64,000 nt of DNA from Metabacillus sediminilitoris. GTDB taxonomy: Bacteria; Bacillota; Bacilli; Bacillales; Bacillaceae. The stretch is from the NCBI RefSeq assembly GCF_009720625.1, contig NZ_CP046266.1:5538543-5602542 (forward strand), written 5' to 3'. Shown piece after piece: positions 45,094 to 54,693 of the stretch. The position numbers and the translations under genes are program-made. The stretch's first letter is position 1; every line of letters begins with the position of its first letter. The notes under the pieces were generated by a model. The model searched no databases, was not told the DNA's origin, and saw nothing but the letters and a program-made list of their open reading frames with translations.

Positions 45094-45603
45094 TTAAAAC
45101 GGTAAGTCATCATCAGATATATCAATAGGTTTCCCATCGTTTGCAAATGGATCATCATCAAAGCTTGTACGTCCTTGATTACGTTGATTCTGATCTGAAC
45201 CGAATGGGTTTTGATTACCAGAATTCCCTTGATACCCACCGGAATTATTATTGTTGAAGTTATTATTACCTCCGCCACTAGCACCTTTAGGTTCTAAGAA
45301 TTGAACACTTTCTGCAACAACCTCTGTTACATATACGCGTTTCCCGCTTTGGTCTTCATAACTACGTGATTGCAAACGACCGTCAACACCTGCCAAGCTA
45401 CCTTTTTTCAGGAAGTTTGCCACGTTTTCGGCTTGCTTACGCCAAATCACACAGTTGATAAAGTCAGCTTCTCTTTCACCTTGTTGGTTTGTAAACGCAC
45501 GGTTTACAGCTAAGGTAAATGTTGCAACAGCAACTCCACTTGGTGTGTAACGCAGATCCGGATCTTTTGTTAGTCTTCCGACTAATACTACTCGATTCAA
45601 CAT
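45094..45603 (-). CDS. ssbA: Single-stranded DNA-binding protein SsbA
   Basis: SsbA coats single-stranded DNA and recruits replication and repair proteins. The OB-fold domain spans residues 1-105 ([20 protein letters not shown]), then a Gly/Asn/Gln-rich linker and the acidic tail DISDDDLPF that binds partners. The start is the ATG at 45603 after AAAAAGGA; the GTG-like upstream extension is not supported. Length 169 residues matches B. subtilis. Confidence 0.97.
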   Translation of the reverse strand: MLNRVVLVGRLTKDPDLRYTPSGVAVATFTLAVNRAFTNQQGEREADFINCVIWRKQAENVANFLKKGSLAGVDGRLQSRSYEDQSGKRVYVTEVVAESVQFLEPKGASGGGNNNFNNNNSGGYQGNSGNQNPFGSDQNQRNQGRTSFDDDPFANDGKPIDISDDDLPF

Positions 45604-45643
45604 CAGAACCATCCTTTTTGAAATATCTTATCTAACATTAAGA

Positions 45644-45937
45644 TTATTTGTCTTCTTTTTTAATAACGATGTGACGAATGATATCTTCGTTAATTTTAGC
45701 TAAGCGATCAAATTCTTGAACAGCTGCAGCTTCAGCGTTAACTTGAAGAAGCATATAGTAACCGTCACGGAAATCGTTGATTTCATAAGCTAGGCGACGT
45801 TTGCCCCACTCTTTTGCTTCTGCTACTTCCGCACCATTATCAGATAAAACATTGTTGAAACGCTCAACTAAAGCTTTCTTTGCTTCATCTTCAATATTTG
45901 GACGGATGATGTACATAACTTCATACTTTTTCATCAT
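45644..45937 (-). CDS. rpsF: 30S ribosomal protein S6
   Basis: S6 pairs with S18 in the 30S platform. The protein, 97 residues with the first of two adjacent ATG codons, has the family pattern [20 protein letters not shown] and [26 protein letters not shown] precedes it and is part of the leader hairpin at 45945-45981, so translation should be autogenously controlled by the S6:S18 complex. Confidence 0.97.
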   Translation of the reverse strand: MMKKYEVMYIIRPNIEDEAKKALVERFNNVLSDNGAEVAEAKEWGKRRLAYEINDFRDGYYMLLQVNAEAAAVQEFDRLAKINEDIIRHIVIKKEDK

Positions 45938-45944
45938 CTTACAC

Positions 45945-45981
45945 CTCCTTTTGGTCTAAACGGCCCACAATGGGCAAGGAG
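45945..45981 (-). promoter_or_regulatory. S6:S18-binding leader of rpsF mRNA
   Basis: In the mRNA sense, CTCCTT pairs with AAGGAG of the ribosome site, enclosing a hairpin GCCCATTGTGGGC directly followed by CCG. This arrangement (CCG beside a short hairpin, outer stem over the Shine-Dalgarno) matches the known rpsF leader motif that imitates the 16S rRNA site for S6:S18. A TATAAT at 46011-46016 on the same strand is the likely promoter -10. Confidence 0.7.
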
Positions 45982-46027
45982 CAATTAAAATAAATTACTC
46001 ACAATTAGGTATTATACTAAAAAAAAA

Positions 46028-46172
46028 CGAAAAGCGCAAGCACCCGTTTAGCGACGTATGGACTGGAGCACTCCGTATGAGATAAAGGAAACGAAGAGCG
46101 TTAGCGATTCGATGTTGACTTAGCGTATAAGGAGTGTGAAGTACACTAGTCGCTGGGTGCTGGAGCTAGACA
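46028..46172. repeat. Bacillus dispersed palindromic repeat
   Basis: The unit runs from AAAAGCGCAAGCACCCGTTT to GTCGCTGGGTGCTGGAGCT; the ends pair over AGCACCCG/CGCTGGGTGCT with internal hairpins (for example CGAAGAGCGTTAGCGATTCG). I recall very similar extragenic units in many Bacillus genomes. It ends 12 bases from the predicted rpsF -10. Confidence 0.7.
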
Positions 46173-46213
46173 CAATACTAGGTTAAAATTTATATTATAT
46201 TTTACCTTTTAAT

Positions 46214-46230
46214 GCGCAAGCACCCGTTTA
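46214..46230. repeat. Partial second copy of the dispersed repeat
   Basis: GCGCAAGCACCCGTTTA repeats the left end of the unit at 46033-46050 exactly, then diverges before the ychF stop codon. Confidence 0.65.
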
Positions 46231-46253
46231 ACTTCGGATGCTGTAAATGCTGT

Positions 46254-47354
46254 TTAAACATTAAATCGGAAATGTATAACATCTCCATCTTGGACAATGT
46301 ATTCTTTACCTTCTAAACGAACTTTACCTGCTTCACGTGCTGCACCCATTGTCTTTGCAGCTAATAAATCATCATAAGAAACTGTTTCAGCTCGGATAAA
46401 TCCTCTTTCAAAATCCGTATGAATAATTCCAGCACATTGTGGTGCTTTCATACCTTTTTTGAAAGTCCATGCACGCACCTCTTGTTCACCAGCAGTGAAA
46501 TAAGTAGCCAATCCAAGGAGATGATAAGATGCTTTAATTAACTGATCTAATCCAGATTCTTCAATGCCAAGCTCTTCAAGGAACATTTCTTTTTCCTCGC
46601 CTTCAAGCTCAACAATTTCTGATTCAATTTTCGCACAGACAACGATAACTTCTGCATTTTCTCCAGCAGCAAATTCGCGAACCTGTTGGACATATTCATT
46701 GCCAGACGGATCTGCCACTTCGTCTTCACTAACATTTGCCACATAAAGAATCGGCTTGATTGTTAATAAATGTAATTGTTTAACATATTTTGTTTGCTCT
46801 TCTGTAAATTCGACTGCACGTGCAGGCTTTTCACTTTCAAAGGCATCTTTCAGTTTCACTAAAATTTCATGCTCAAATAAAGCTGTTTTATCTTTTTGCT
46901 TCGCAAGCTTTGCCACTCGGTCAATACGCTTATCAACTGTTTCCAAGTCAGCTAAAATCAACTCAAGATTAATCGTTTCAATATCAGAGATTGGGTCAAC
47001 TTTCCCAGATACATGTGTAATATTATCATCTGCGAAACAACGAACAACATGACAAATTGCATCTACTTGACGAATATGTGAAAGGAACTTATTTCCTAAG
47101 CCCTCACCTTTACTTGCTCCTTTAACAATTCCAGCGATATCCGTAAATTCAAACGCTGTTGGAACTGTTTTTTTAGGTTTTACAAGCTCTGTTAATTTTT
47201 GTAATCGCTCATCAGGTACTTCTACAATTCCTACGTTAGGATCAATTGTACAAAATGGATAGTTTGCTGATTCTGCACCAGCTTGTGTAATTGCATTAAA
47301 TAACGTTGATTTCCCAACGTTTGGAAGACCTACAATACCAGCAGTTAATGCCAT
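46254..47354 (-). CDS. ychF: YchF/OLA1-family ribosome-associated ATPase
   Basis: This Obg-family P-loop protein binds ATP rather than GTP and associates with ribosomes. Walker A is GLPNVGKST in [21 protein letters not shown]3 [19 protein letters not shown] carries the TGS-linked switch. The noncanonical NVSE replaces the NKxD of GTPases, and the C-terminal TGS domain ends [15 protein letters not shown]. The start follows AGGAGTGG. Confidence 0.96.
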   Translation of the reverse strand: MALTAGIVGLPNVGKSTLFNAITQAGAESANYPFCTIDPNVGIVEVPDERLQKLTELVKPKKTVPTAFEFTDIAGIVKGASKGEGLGNKFLSHIRQVDAICHVVRCFADDNITHVSGKVDPISDIETINLELILADLETVDKRIDRVAKLAKQKDKTALFEHEILVKLKDAFESEKPARAVEFTEEQTKYVKQLHLLTIKPILYVANVSEDEVADPSGNEYVQQVREFAAGENAEVIVVCAKIESEIVELEGEEKEMFLEELGIEESGLDQLIKASYHLLGLATYFTAGEQEVRAWTFKKGMKAPQCAGIIHTDFERGFIRAETVSYDDLLAAKTMGAAREAGKVRLEGKEYIVQDGDVIHFRFNV

Positions 47355-47742
47355 ATTTCCACTCCTCTATCTTTATAGAAAGCTACTATACTTATCACCG
47401 CTTTTTTACTAAACCCAACATTTAGTTGCGATGGACGTTAGCTTTAAATAAGTTATTTGTTCGAAACTAGTCTATTTGTAATTAAATTTGGAAAGTATGA
47501 GTGAGTTAAGCGGGTTTCGGCCCCTTTCCTTCATACAAACAATTTTGTCCGAATTCTTACCAACCTTCAACAATTATAGATAGTAATGACTTAAAAAACA
47601 AGCAAGTCATACGAAATGCAAAAGCGCCTTATTTTACCTTATCCACGATGTGAACAAGGTTTATAGCTAAATACTAATAGATGGGTTAAAAATTTATCCT
47701 TCTAAATAAAAAAGAAGAACCATTTTTGGCTCTCCTTTGTAC
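47355..47742. other. ychF-yyaE spacer
   Basis: Apart from the yyaE terminator hairpin at 47714-47737, I see no gene, repeat or conserved RNA. It includes the ychF promoter. Confidence 0.4.
47714..47737 (-). terminator. yyaE terminator
   Basis: A short stem AGAGCC/GGTTCT with an A-rich loop is followed by a T-rich tract on the minus strand. Confidence 0.6.
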
Positions 47743-49755
47743 TTAGTTTTCATTTGTTTTCTCAATGTTGACTAAACAATCGAATAAAATACTGCCTTGA
47801 CCATTATCTGATTGATCATCAGGTGTAAGTAAATTAACCGAACCACCAAACTTATGCCATTGTCCTTCATCAACATTAATCGTTTTAGGATGGGCTCTTT
47901 TCATAATCTTCACTGTCCCAGACAGCCTTCCTCGATCATTATAAATTGTGACAGCTTCATTTTCTGCTAAATTTTTCTCTTTAGCGATATCTTCAGATAC
48001 TTCAATTCTAACCTTCTTTAAAGCATCGATAAGGAAATAGTGCTGAGAATGATTTGATCTTAAAGGATGTATGGACAATAGTTGGTATGGATATTTCTTT
48101 GCTAATGAAGGATTTGTCAAAACAGATTCTTTTGGCGGCAAGTACTGCGGCTTACCCTCATACCCTTTTTCAGTAGCAAATGCAGAAGTAAATTCAAATT
48201 TTCCACTAGGTGTTAAAAACTGTTTATTTTCCCATGGAACAAATTGAACTGGCAGAGCGATCCGCTTTTCTTCTTTAAGGCGTTCGAGAGTAATTCCATA
48301 TTGTGTTAAATGGGAAAGTCCCATTTCTAAAAACTGCGTTCGCGAAAAGTAAAATGCTTCTGCAAAACCTAATCGTTCTGCTAATTGAGTCCATATCCAT
48401 AAATCAGATTTTGCTTCTCCAGGCGGTTCAACAAGCTGTGCTCCATAATTCATCACATGATGATACATTGATGCATAATAAATATCTTCTTCTTCAAATA
48501 CTGTTGTCGTTGGAAGGACATAATTAGCTAATTCAGCAGTATCTGTTAAAAAGTGATCAACAACAACAAGTGTATCGACAGATTCAAATGCTTGCTTCAC
48601 CTTAGAAGAATTCGGGACCTGTGCAAGTGGATTCCCACAAGTAACAAAAATCATTTTAATCTCTGGATTTTTCGCCTCTAAAATCCCCTCAGCCTGGTTC
48701 ATCATTGAAAATTGTCTTGATGTCATTTGTAAATGCGGCAAAGAAAGAGCATCTACATTAAAACTTTTCCCGACCTGCAGATTTCCAAAATTGGCACCGC
48801 CACCTGGAATACCTATATTTCCGCTAATTGCAACGAGAGCATCAATTAATCGAATCGTATTTCCGCCATTCGCATACCTCTGCATACCAAGTCCTAAAAA
48901 GGTAGAGGTGGGTCCATTATGATAAATAGAAGCTAAATACTTTATCTCCTCTTCTGAGATCTCACACTTGGTCAGGATGTCATCCATATTTATCTGATTT
49001 AGTAATGATAAAAGATCTTGATAGCCTACTGTGTAGTTATCAATAAAATGTTGATCTTGTTTATGACTATTTATTATTTCCTTCATAATACCAATTGCTG
49101 CAAATCCATCCATTCCTGGCTTAACGGATATATAGCGATCAGCTATTTTAGCAGTAGCGTTATAAATAGGATCAATGACTGTTATACTTGTTCCTCTTTT
49201 TTTCGCCTCTTGTAAATAATGAAATAAGTGCATATTCGTTCTAGCGACATTTCTGCCCCAGATGACTATATGCTTACTATGAAAAATATCATCTGGTGCA
49301 TGGCTATTTGAGCTGCCAAAATCCCATGTTTGGGCTTCAATTCCAGACCCCCAGCAAATGCTGCCGACTAAATTTGTAATTCCGCCATAACAATTAAAAA
49401 ACCGTTTATCAAGATTTTTCAGCAGTCCATTATTCGCATAATCATGACTATGTAAGACAGAGGTCGTTCCAAAGTTTTTCTTAAGCTCTCTCATTTTGTC
49501 AGCAATTTCGTCGAGAGCCTGCTTCCAAGAAACTTCAATGAACTTACCATTCACTTTTTTTAACGGTGCTGTTAACCGTTCATTGGAATTTGTCTTTGTC
49601 TCAAGCATTCTTCCGCGGCCACAAATTTTCCCTTTGGTAATAGGATGCTCTTTATCACCATCAACTTTTATCACTTTCCCATCTTCAACAGTGACTTCGA
49701 AACCGCAACTATCCCAACAGTTTAACGAACAGGATGATTTAAATACTTGTTTCAT
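47743..49755 (-). CDS. yyaE: YyaE, molybdopterin oxidoreductase with N-terminal iron-sulfur cluster
   Basis: The 670-residue protein belongs to the DMSO-reductase/formate-dehydrogenase superfamily. The N-terminal cluster-binding cysteines are in CSLNCWDSCGFEV and GKICGRG; there is no twin-arginine signal, so it is cytoplasmic. Molybdopterin-guanine contacts include GRNVARTN and the C-terminal molydopterin-dinucleotide-binding domain (LSIHPLRSNHSQHY). Its substrate is unknown. The place beside ychF is the same as in B. subtilis. Confidence 0.92.
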   Translation of the reverse strand: MKQVFKSSCSLNCWDSCGFEVTVEDGKVIKVDGDKEHPITKGKICGRGRMLETKTNSNERLTAPLKKVNGKFIEVSWKQALDEIADKMRELKKNFGTTSVLHSHDYANNGLLKNLDKRFFNCYGGITNLVGSICWGSGIEAQTWDFGSSNSHAPDDIFHSKHIVIWGRNVARTNMHLFHYLQEAKKRGTSITVIDPIYNATAKIADRYISVKPGMDGFAAIGIMKEIINSHKQDQHFIDNYTVGYQDLLSLLNQINMDDILTKCEISEEEIKYLASIYHNGPTSTFLGLGMQRYANGGNTIRLIDALVAISGNIGIPGGGANFGNLQVGKSFNVDALSLPHLQMTSRQFSMMNQAEGILEAKNPEIKMIFVTCGNPLAQVPNSSKVKQAFESVDTLVVVDHFLTDTAELANYVLPTTTVFEEEDIYYASMYHHVMNYGAQLVEPPGEAKSDLWIWTQLAERLGFAEAFYFSRTQFLEMGLSHLTQYGITLERLKEEKRIALPVQFVPWENKQFLTPSGKFEFTSAFATEKGYEGKPQYLPPKESVLTNPSLAKKYPYQLLSIHPLRSNHSQHYFLIDALKKVRIEVSEDIAKEKNLAENEAVTIYNDRGRLSGTVKIMKRAHPKTINVDEGQWHKFGGSVNLLTPDDQSDNGQGSILFDCLVNIEKTNEN

Positions 49756-49771
49756 CTTTTATCCCCTCAGC

Positions 49772-49978
49772 CTATTCACTTGTTTCTTCGTGTTTAACAA
49801 GTATCTTTTTCATCTTGCGGGAAAATTCCTTGCGAGGGATTAACACACTATGGTCACATCCCTCACACTTAATTCTTATATCCATTCCCATACGGATAAT
49901 TTTCCAGCGGTTTGTTCCGCAAGGGTGTTGTTTTTTCATTTCAACAACATCATTTAAACCGTATTCCTTTTCAATCAT
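49772..49978 (-). CDS. yyzM: DUF951 small protein (YyzM-type)
   Basis: The 68-residue protein has the DUF951 pattern YGLNDVVEMKKQHPCGTNRW and KCEGCDHSVLIPRKEF, with one Cys in HPCG and a CxxC that may bind zinc. It is encoded between the MscS gene and yyaE with short spacers, probably in the same transcript. Function is unknown. Confidence 0.9.
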   Translation of the reverse strand: MIEKEYGLNDVVEMKKQHPCGTNRWKIIRMGMDIRIKCEGCDHSVLIPRKEFSRKMKKILVKHEETSE

Positions 49979-49994
49979 GTGTTAACCTCCACTC

Positions 49995-50864
49995 TTACCC
50001 AACTTGTTCTTTTCTGTTGTACATCACCATTTTTGGATATGGTATTTCAATTCCGTGTTCATCTAAACGCAGTTTAATATCTTTTCGCAGCAATCGTGAA
50101 ATTTTAAAATGACTCATTGGTTGTACTTCACAAACAACGCGTAAAATAACCTCTGATGCCGCTAAGTTTTGAATACCAAGTAATTCAGGAGGAGTAACAA
50201 TTTCCTCGTATTTATCTGCAACCTCGTTGAGTAATTCCTGGACGATACGTTCTGCTTCTGGTATATCTGTTTCATATGAGATACTAATATCAACAACAGC
50301 CATACTATTATGAATAGAGAAGTTCGTTACTTCAGTAATACTGCCATTTGGTAATATATGCAGCTCGCCTGTCCAATTTTTAATCTTTGTTGTCCTTAGA
50401 CCAATTTCTTCCACAGTCCCTTCGAAAGAAGCAACTCGTATATGGTCCCCTACAGAGAACTGATCTTCAAAAATAATGAAAAATCCTGTAATGATATCCT
50501 TCACCAAACTTTGTGCTCCAAACCCTACTGCAAGTCCTACGATTCCAGCACCTGCAAGCAATGCCCCCACATTAATGGTCATTGCCTCTAAAACCATAAC
50601 AATAGCTATAAAGTAGACGACGTACGTTAAGATATTTTCCAATAGCTTTGCAAGCGTATTTTCCCTTCTTTCTGAAATACGCAGAGGTGATTTTCCGCGG
50701 AAGAAAAAGATCTTCCCAATAGCAAGTTTACCAATTCGAATAAAGATTGTTGAAATAAACATAATCAAAAAGATTTTTAATAACCCTTGTCCTAAATTAA
50801 TCCATAATTCAACATTTGTGATGTACTCATAAGCTTGATTCCACATATCTTCAAGTATTTTCAA
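49995..50864 (-). CDS. Small-conductance mechanosensitive channel, MscS family
   Basis: MscS channels open on membrane tension and release solutes in osmotic downshock. The protein has three membrane helices and the pore helix GALLAGAGIVGLAVGFGAQS, followed by the beta domain (FEDQFSVGDHIRVASFEGTV). I choose the TTG at 50864 (KILEDMWNQ), six bases after AAGGTG; a GTG at 50873 is an alternative. Length about 290 residues is normal. Confidence 0.93.
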   Translation of the reverse strand: MKILEDMWNQAYEYITNVELWINLGQGLLKIFLIMFISTIFIRIGKLAIGKIFFFRGKSPLRISERRENTLAKLLENILTYVVYFIAIVMVLEAMTINVGALLAGAGIVGLAVGFGAQSLVKDIITGFFIIFEDQFSVGDHIRVASFEGTVEEIGLRTTKIKNWTGELHILPNGSITEVTNFSIHNSMAVVDISISYETDIPEAERIVQELLNEVADKYEEIVTPPELLGIQNLAASEVILRVVCEVQPMSHFKISRLLRKDIKLRLDEHGIEIPYPKMVMYNRKEQVG

Positions 50865-51039
50865 TCTTATCACCTTTTTCTAAATAACTGTTTTTTTTAT
50901 GTATCATACTATTTTCAAAACCTATTATACTCTATAAGTACCCCTAGTAAGCAGAAGAATACCTAATTGGAAATGGACTTTTATATCTTTCGTTTAAACG
51001 CGATAAAATAATACCGTATGGACTTTGTTCAAACAAAAA

Positions 51040-51106
51040 CAAGGCTGACTCAGGCAAATAATATCCTTTCATCCATTAAAAGGACATTTGTTAAGTCAGC
51101 CTTTTC
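51040..51106 (-). terminator. yyaD terminator
   Basis: AAGGCTGACT and AGTCAGCCTT arms enclose a second stem (TCCTTTT/AAAAGGA). It is followed by T residues on the minus strand and by the start of the next spacer. Confidence 0.8.
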
Positions 51107-51124
51107 ATGTATTTTATCAAGGAT

Positions 51125-52141
51125 TTACCGAGTTTTAAAGCGATCTAATAATGGAAAAAGCAGGATGGTCATAAGCAGATATAGATTAATCAATCCGTAA
51201 ATTGGGTATAAAATGGCAACAAGGTTTGCAAAGCCAAATCTTGTAAAGGGAATCATTAGTAAGATTAAGACGCATGCCATAAACCAAAATGGTAAGTTTG
51301 TCATGTGCTTGAATCTTGATGCTAGTCCAAATATTCCAGAAACCGCTGTCGTATATATGGCAAACCAAAGCATAATCGACATAAATAAGAATACCGCAAA
51401 TGGTGATCCATTTAAAATTGCAAACAATGGAATTTCATATTCAGTAAGATAATCTGCCATTTGCACCAATGATTCATTGTAAATAAAAGAAATCGCACCT
51501 AACAAAATACCGCTTCCTATACTAGCGACTTTTGCTTCTTTCAGGCTCTTTATTTCCTTGCCAATTGCGGATAGAACCGCAATTAAGGGTAAAATATTTA
51601 ACGATGTAAAGGTAAAGGCGGCCGGCCAATTATATTGCTTTGTCAAATCGACAACCCAAGAATGATGACTTGAGAAATTAAATGACAATAAAGCATAACA
51701 CAAACCTACGATTAGTAGTGGAATGATCACTGCATTAAGTCTAATAATTCCATTTGTATCACTAAAAAAGAGAAGCACGACTAGAACGGAAATAATGATG
51801 ATCCCTCCCCAATAAGGGACGGAAAATGCCTCAAGTGTAGCCCCACCACCTGCTAACATGACAACTGTTGTACTAAATAAATACAAGATAATTAAAACAT
51901 CATATACATATGAAAGTTTTTTGCCAATTAACCTCTCTAACACAGGGAAAAAATGATTCGATTTCTCTTCATAACTTATTTTCATAATGACATATACAGC
52001 TATAATAAAAATCACAGTGAAAATAGCAATAGCCAGTCCGCTTTCAAACCCAAAAAATTGCCATAATTCCCTACCTGATGCATAACCTGCTCCAATAATT
52101 GTACCTAAGATTAAAAACATCCATTTTAATCCTGAATTCAC
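51125..52141 (-). CDS. yyaD: YyaD/YkvI-type APC-superfamily membrane protein
   Basis: The 338-residue protein has about ten membrane segments and begins with FLILGTIIGAGYASGREL, the unwound first helix typical of APC-fold transporters. It has the same length as B. subtilis YyaD, a spore inner-membrane protein expressed in sporulation, and is in the same position next to yyaC. The substrate is unknown. Confidence 0.85.
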   Translation of the reverse strand: MNSGLKWMFLILGTIIGAGYASGRELWQFFGFESGLAIAIFTVIFIIAVYVIMKISYEEKSNHFFPVLERLIGKKLSYVYDVLIILYLFSTTVVMLAGGGATLEAFSVPYWGGIIIISVLVVLLFFSDTNGIIRLNAVIIPLLIVGLCYALLSFNFSSHHSWVVDLTKQYNWPAAFTFTSLNILPLIAVLSAIGKEIKSLKEAKVASIGSGILLGAISFIYNESLVQMADYLTEYEIPLFAILNGSPFAVFLFMSIMLWFAIYTTAVSGIFGLASRFKHMTNLPFWFMACVLILLMIPFTRFGFANLVAILYPIYGLINLYLLMTILLFPLLDRFKTR

Positions 52142-52240
52142 CTTTTCTCACCTCTTAAGGCTGTCCTAATTACAACATGCATGTATAGAAATACCCTTTC
52201 CTCCGTATACTGTTACTACTATGTTGTGGGAGTGAAATCT

Positions 52241-52867
52241 ATGAATCTAAAATCAGGACTTTTTCATTCATCTAAAATACAAGAACGAATTTATTATGAA
52301 GATGAACAAGCAATCCAGCACTTAGCAAATATGATTATTGAAAACATGCCAAAACTAAATATTAAACCAATTGTCATTGTATGCATTGGAACAGATCGTT
52401 CAACAGGAGATTGTTTAGGTCCTTTAATAGGTTTTAATATAAAAGATGAATTATCACACTTCCATGTATATGGTACGTTGAAAGATCCTGTACACGCAGT
52501 TAATTTAGAAGAAACAATGAAATTTATTAAAGAGAAACACCGTAATCCTTTTATTATTGCTATTGATGCATGCTTAGGGAGATTTAAAAGCGTCGGTTAT
52601 ATCCAAGTTGCTGAAGGAGCCATTAAGCCTGGTGCTGGTGTAAATAAGGAACTTCCTGCTGTAGGTAATATGCATATTACAGGAATCGTAAATGTTAGTG
52701 GTTTTATGGAGTTTTTAGTTTTACAGAATACTCGCCTGCACCTTGTTATGAATATGGCTACGATTATTTCAAAAGGAGTAATTGAAGCAGAAAAAAAATA
52801 TATAGAAAAACGACAATCCTTTCGAAAAGATTGGTTAAAGGATGACCAAGATTCTGCTATACACTAA
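52241..52867 (+). CDS. yyaC: YyaC, sporulation protein related to the Gpr spore protease
   Basis: The 208-residue protein carries the Gpr-related fold with KPIVIVCIGTDRSTGDCLGP and AIDACLGRFKSVGYIQV. In B. subtilis yyaC is expressed in the forespore. The ATG at 52241 (MNLKSGLFHS) has GGGAGTG upstream; an earlier ATG would add 20 unrelated residues. It is the only plus-strand gene in the core region right of rlmH, divergent from yyaD. Confidence 0.9.
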   Translation: MNLKSGLFHSSKIQERIYYEDEQAIQHLANMIIENMPKLNIKPIVIVCIGTDRSTGDCLGPLIGFNIKDELSHFHVYGTLKDPVHAVNLEETMKFIKEKHRNPFIIAIDACLGRFKSVGYIQVAEGAIKPGAGVNKELPAVGNMHITGIVNVSGFMEFLVLQNTRLHLVMNMATIISKGVIEAEKKYIEKRQSFRKDWLKDDQDSAIH

Positions 52868-52990
52868 GCTTTCATATAAAAACAATGCTCTAATTGAATG
52901 CGACTTTGCAAAAAGAGATTCATTGTGCACTAAGCCTTCAACCCTTTACAGATCTCTTATTCTCCCTTTAAAATTTTTAAAGAAAAATAA

Positions 52991-53016
52991 ATTCCATCCC
53001 TGATCAGGGATGGAAT
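52991..53016. terminator. Perfect palindrome between yyaC and the DUF554 gene
   Basis: ATTCCATCCCTGA and its exact complement meet without a loop; T residues follow on the minus strand. It terminates the two convergent genes. Confidence 0.8.
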
Positions 53017-53042
53017 AAGCGAGCTTACGTTTAAAGAACCAT

Positions 53043-53744
53043 TTAATAATGGTATTGCACTAGAACAATGATGGTAACAACGATGATACTTGGTAGTAAA
53101 TTGGCAACACGAATTTGTTTAATACCAAGCATGTTAATACCAATTCCAAAAATTAGTACTCCTCCTGTTGCAGTTAACTCAGCAATTAATAGCTCCAACA
53201 ATGAATCTGACAGAAATTGATGAATAACATTCGCAAATATTGCAATACCACCTTGGTATAAAAATACAGGTATTGCTGATAATAATACCCCGACTCCAAG
53301 TGTGCTTGCTAACACAATGCTCGTAAAGCCGTCAATCATTGATTTTGTTAAAAGAATAGCATGATCCTGCCTTAATCCACTATCAAGAGCACCCACGATA
53401 GCCATTGCACCAACGACGAAAATTAATGTTGCGGTAACAAAACCTTGTGTTATATTTCCGCTTTGAGACCGACCGAGTTTACGTTCAAGCATATGACCAA
53501 TTTGCTGTAAACCATCCTCTAGACGAAGTAACTCACCAATTACAGTACCTACTATCAAACTAATTATCACAATAAAAAAATTATCACTCGATAAGGCCAT
53601 ATCTAAACCAAGCACAACAACAGCAAGACCTATTGCAGACATGACTGTTTGTTTCATTTGCTCAGGTATTTTCCTAAGCAGTAAACCAATAATTGTACCT
53701 ATAATGATTCCTACTGCATTCACAGCACTTCCAAATAAAACCAA
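53043..53744 (-). CDS. DUF554 membrane protein (YdfK/YqgA type)
   Basis: The protein of about 233 residues has six to seven membrane segments and the DUF554 pattern GSAVNAVGIIIGTIIGLLL and ISLIVGTVIGELLRLEDGL. I place the start at TTG 53744, where homologues begin; the open frame extends 14 codons upstream without support. Its role is unknown. It is the first gene downstream of spo0J in direction of transcription. Confidence 0.85.
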   Translation of the reverse strand: MVLFGSAVNAVGIIIGTIIGLLLRKIPEQMKQTVMSAIGLAVVVLGLDMALSSDNFFIVIISLIVGTVIGELLRLEDGLQQIGHMLERKLGRSQSGNITQGFVTATLIFVVGAMAIVGALDSGLRQDHAILLTKSMIDGFTSIVLASTLGVGVLLSAIPVFLYQGGIAIFANVIHQFLSDSLLELLIAELTATGGVLIFGIGINMLGIKQIRVANLLPSIIVVTIIVLVQYHY

Positions 53745-53789
53745 TCCTCTTCCGCCTTTCTTTTCATGAAAAATTACGATTACCATTAT

Positions 53790-53820
53790 AAAAAGACTGA
53801 CTCCTTAAGAGCCAGTCCTG
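53790..53820 (-). terminator. spo0J terminator
   Basis: GACTGGCTC pairs with GGAGTCAGTC (one bulge) around TTAA, followed by T residues on the minus strand. Confidence 0.75.
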
Positions 53821-53838
53821 TAGGAAAAAATATCTTCG

Positions 53839-54693
53839 TTAAGAAGATTGTTGTGCATTCAGTAATTCTAAAATGCGTTCAAGATCCTCCTGAGAGAAGA
53901 ATTCAATTTCAATTTTCCCTTTTTTCTTTTGTTTTTTTATCGTAACGGATGTACCAAAATACTCCTGTAAATAGGTTTCTCGTTCTTTTAGAAAAACATC
54001 TTTTTCCGGCTTATTCTTTTTCGTTTCACGTGAAACTTTATCATTTAACTGTTGAACAATTAATTCCACTTGTCGGACATTTAACTGTTCACGAATAATT
54101 TTTTCGACAAGTGGCTTCAGATGATCTTTTTTCTTTAATCCAAGCAGAGTACGACCATGTCCCATTGATAAATGACCTTCTGTAATAAGCTGCTGGATCT
54201 GTTTTGGTAAAGTTAATAGTCTAATATGGTTGGCAATATGGGGCCTACTTTTACCTAAACGCTTTGCTAACGCTTCTTGGGTAAAGTTAAGTTTCTCCAT
54301 TAACGTCTGATAAGCCTGAGCTTCTTCAATTGGGTTAAGGTCCTCACGTTGTAAATTCTCTAAAAGGGCTAATTCCATCATTTGCTGTTCTGTTAATTCT
54401 CTAGTTACAGCTGGTATGACCGTTAACTTTGCCTCTTTAGCTGCACGAAATCGCCGTTCTCCAACAACAATTTCATATCCCTTTATACTTTTCCGAACAA
54501 TAATTGGTTGTAAAATGCCATGTTGTAAAATAGATTCTTTCAGTTCATTAATTGCTTCCTGTTCAAAGGTTTTCCGAGGTTGATAGGGGTTCGGGCGAAT
54601 ATCGTTTATATTAATCTCTTGAACCGTTTCCTCCTGCCCTGCCTCTATGTTTGAGAATAAAGCATTAATTCCTTTTCCTAAACCTCTAGCCAT
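53839..54693 (-). CDS. spo0J: Spo0J (ParB), chromosome-partitioning CTPase clamp
   Basis: Spo0J binds parS sites, loads as a CTP-dependent clamp and recruits SMC; with Soj it controls initiation of replication and sporulation. The 284-residue protein begins ARGLGKGINALFSNIE, with IRPNPYQPRKTF, the CTP-binding VVGERRFRAA and the helix-turn-helix TQEALAKRLGKSRPHIANHI. It overlaps soj by eight bases. A parS site lies inside the gene. Confidence 0.97.
   Translation of the reverse strand: MARGLGKGINALFSNIEAGQEETVQEININDIRPNPYQPRKTFEQEAINELKESILQHGILQPIIVRKSIKGYEIVVGERRFRAAKEAKLTVIPAVTRELTEQQMMELALLENLQREDLNPIEEAQAYQTLMEKLNFTQEALAKRLGKSRPHIANHIRLLTLPKQIQQLITEGHLSMGHGRTLLGLKKKDHLKPLVEKIIREQLNVRQVELIVQQLNDKVSRETKKNKPEKDVFLKERETYLQEYFGTSVTIKKQKKKGKIEIEFFSQEDLERILELLNAQQSS
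54022..54037. promoter_or_regulatory. parS site inside spo0J
   Basis: CGTTTCACGTGAAACT matches TGTTNCACGTGAAACA at 14 of 16 positions and keeps the perfect GTTTCACGTGAAAC core. B. subtilis also has a parS within spo0J. Confidence 0.85.
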
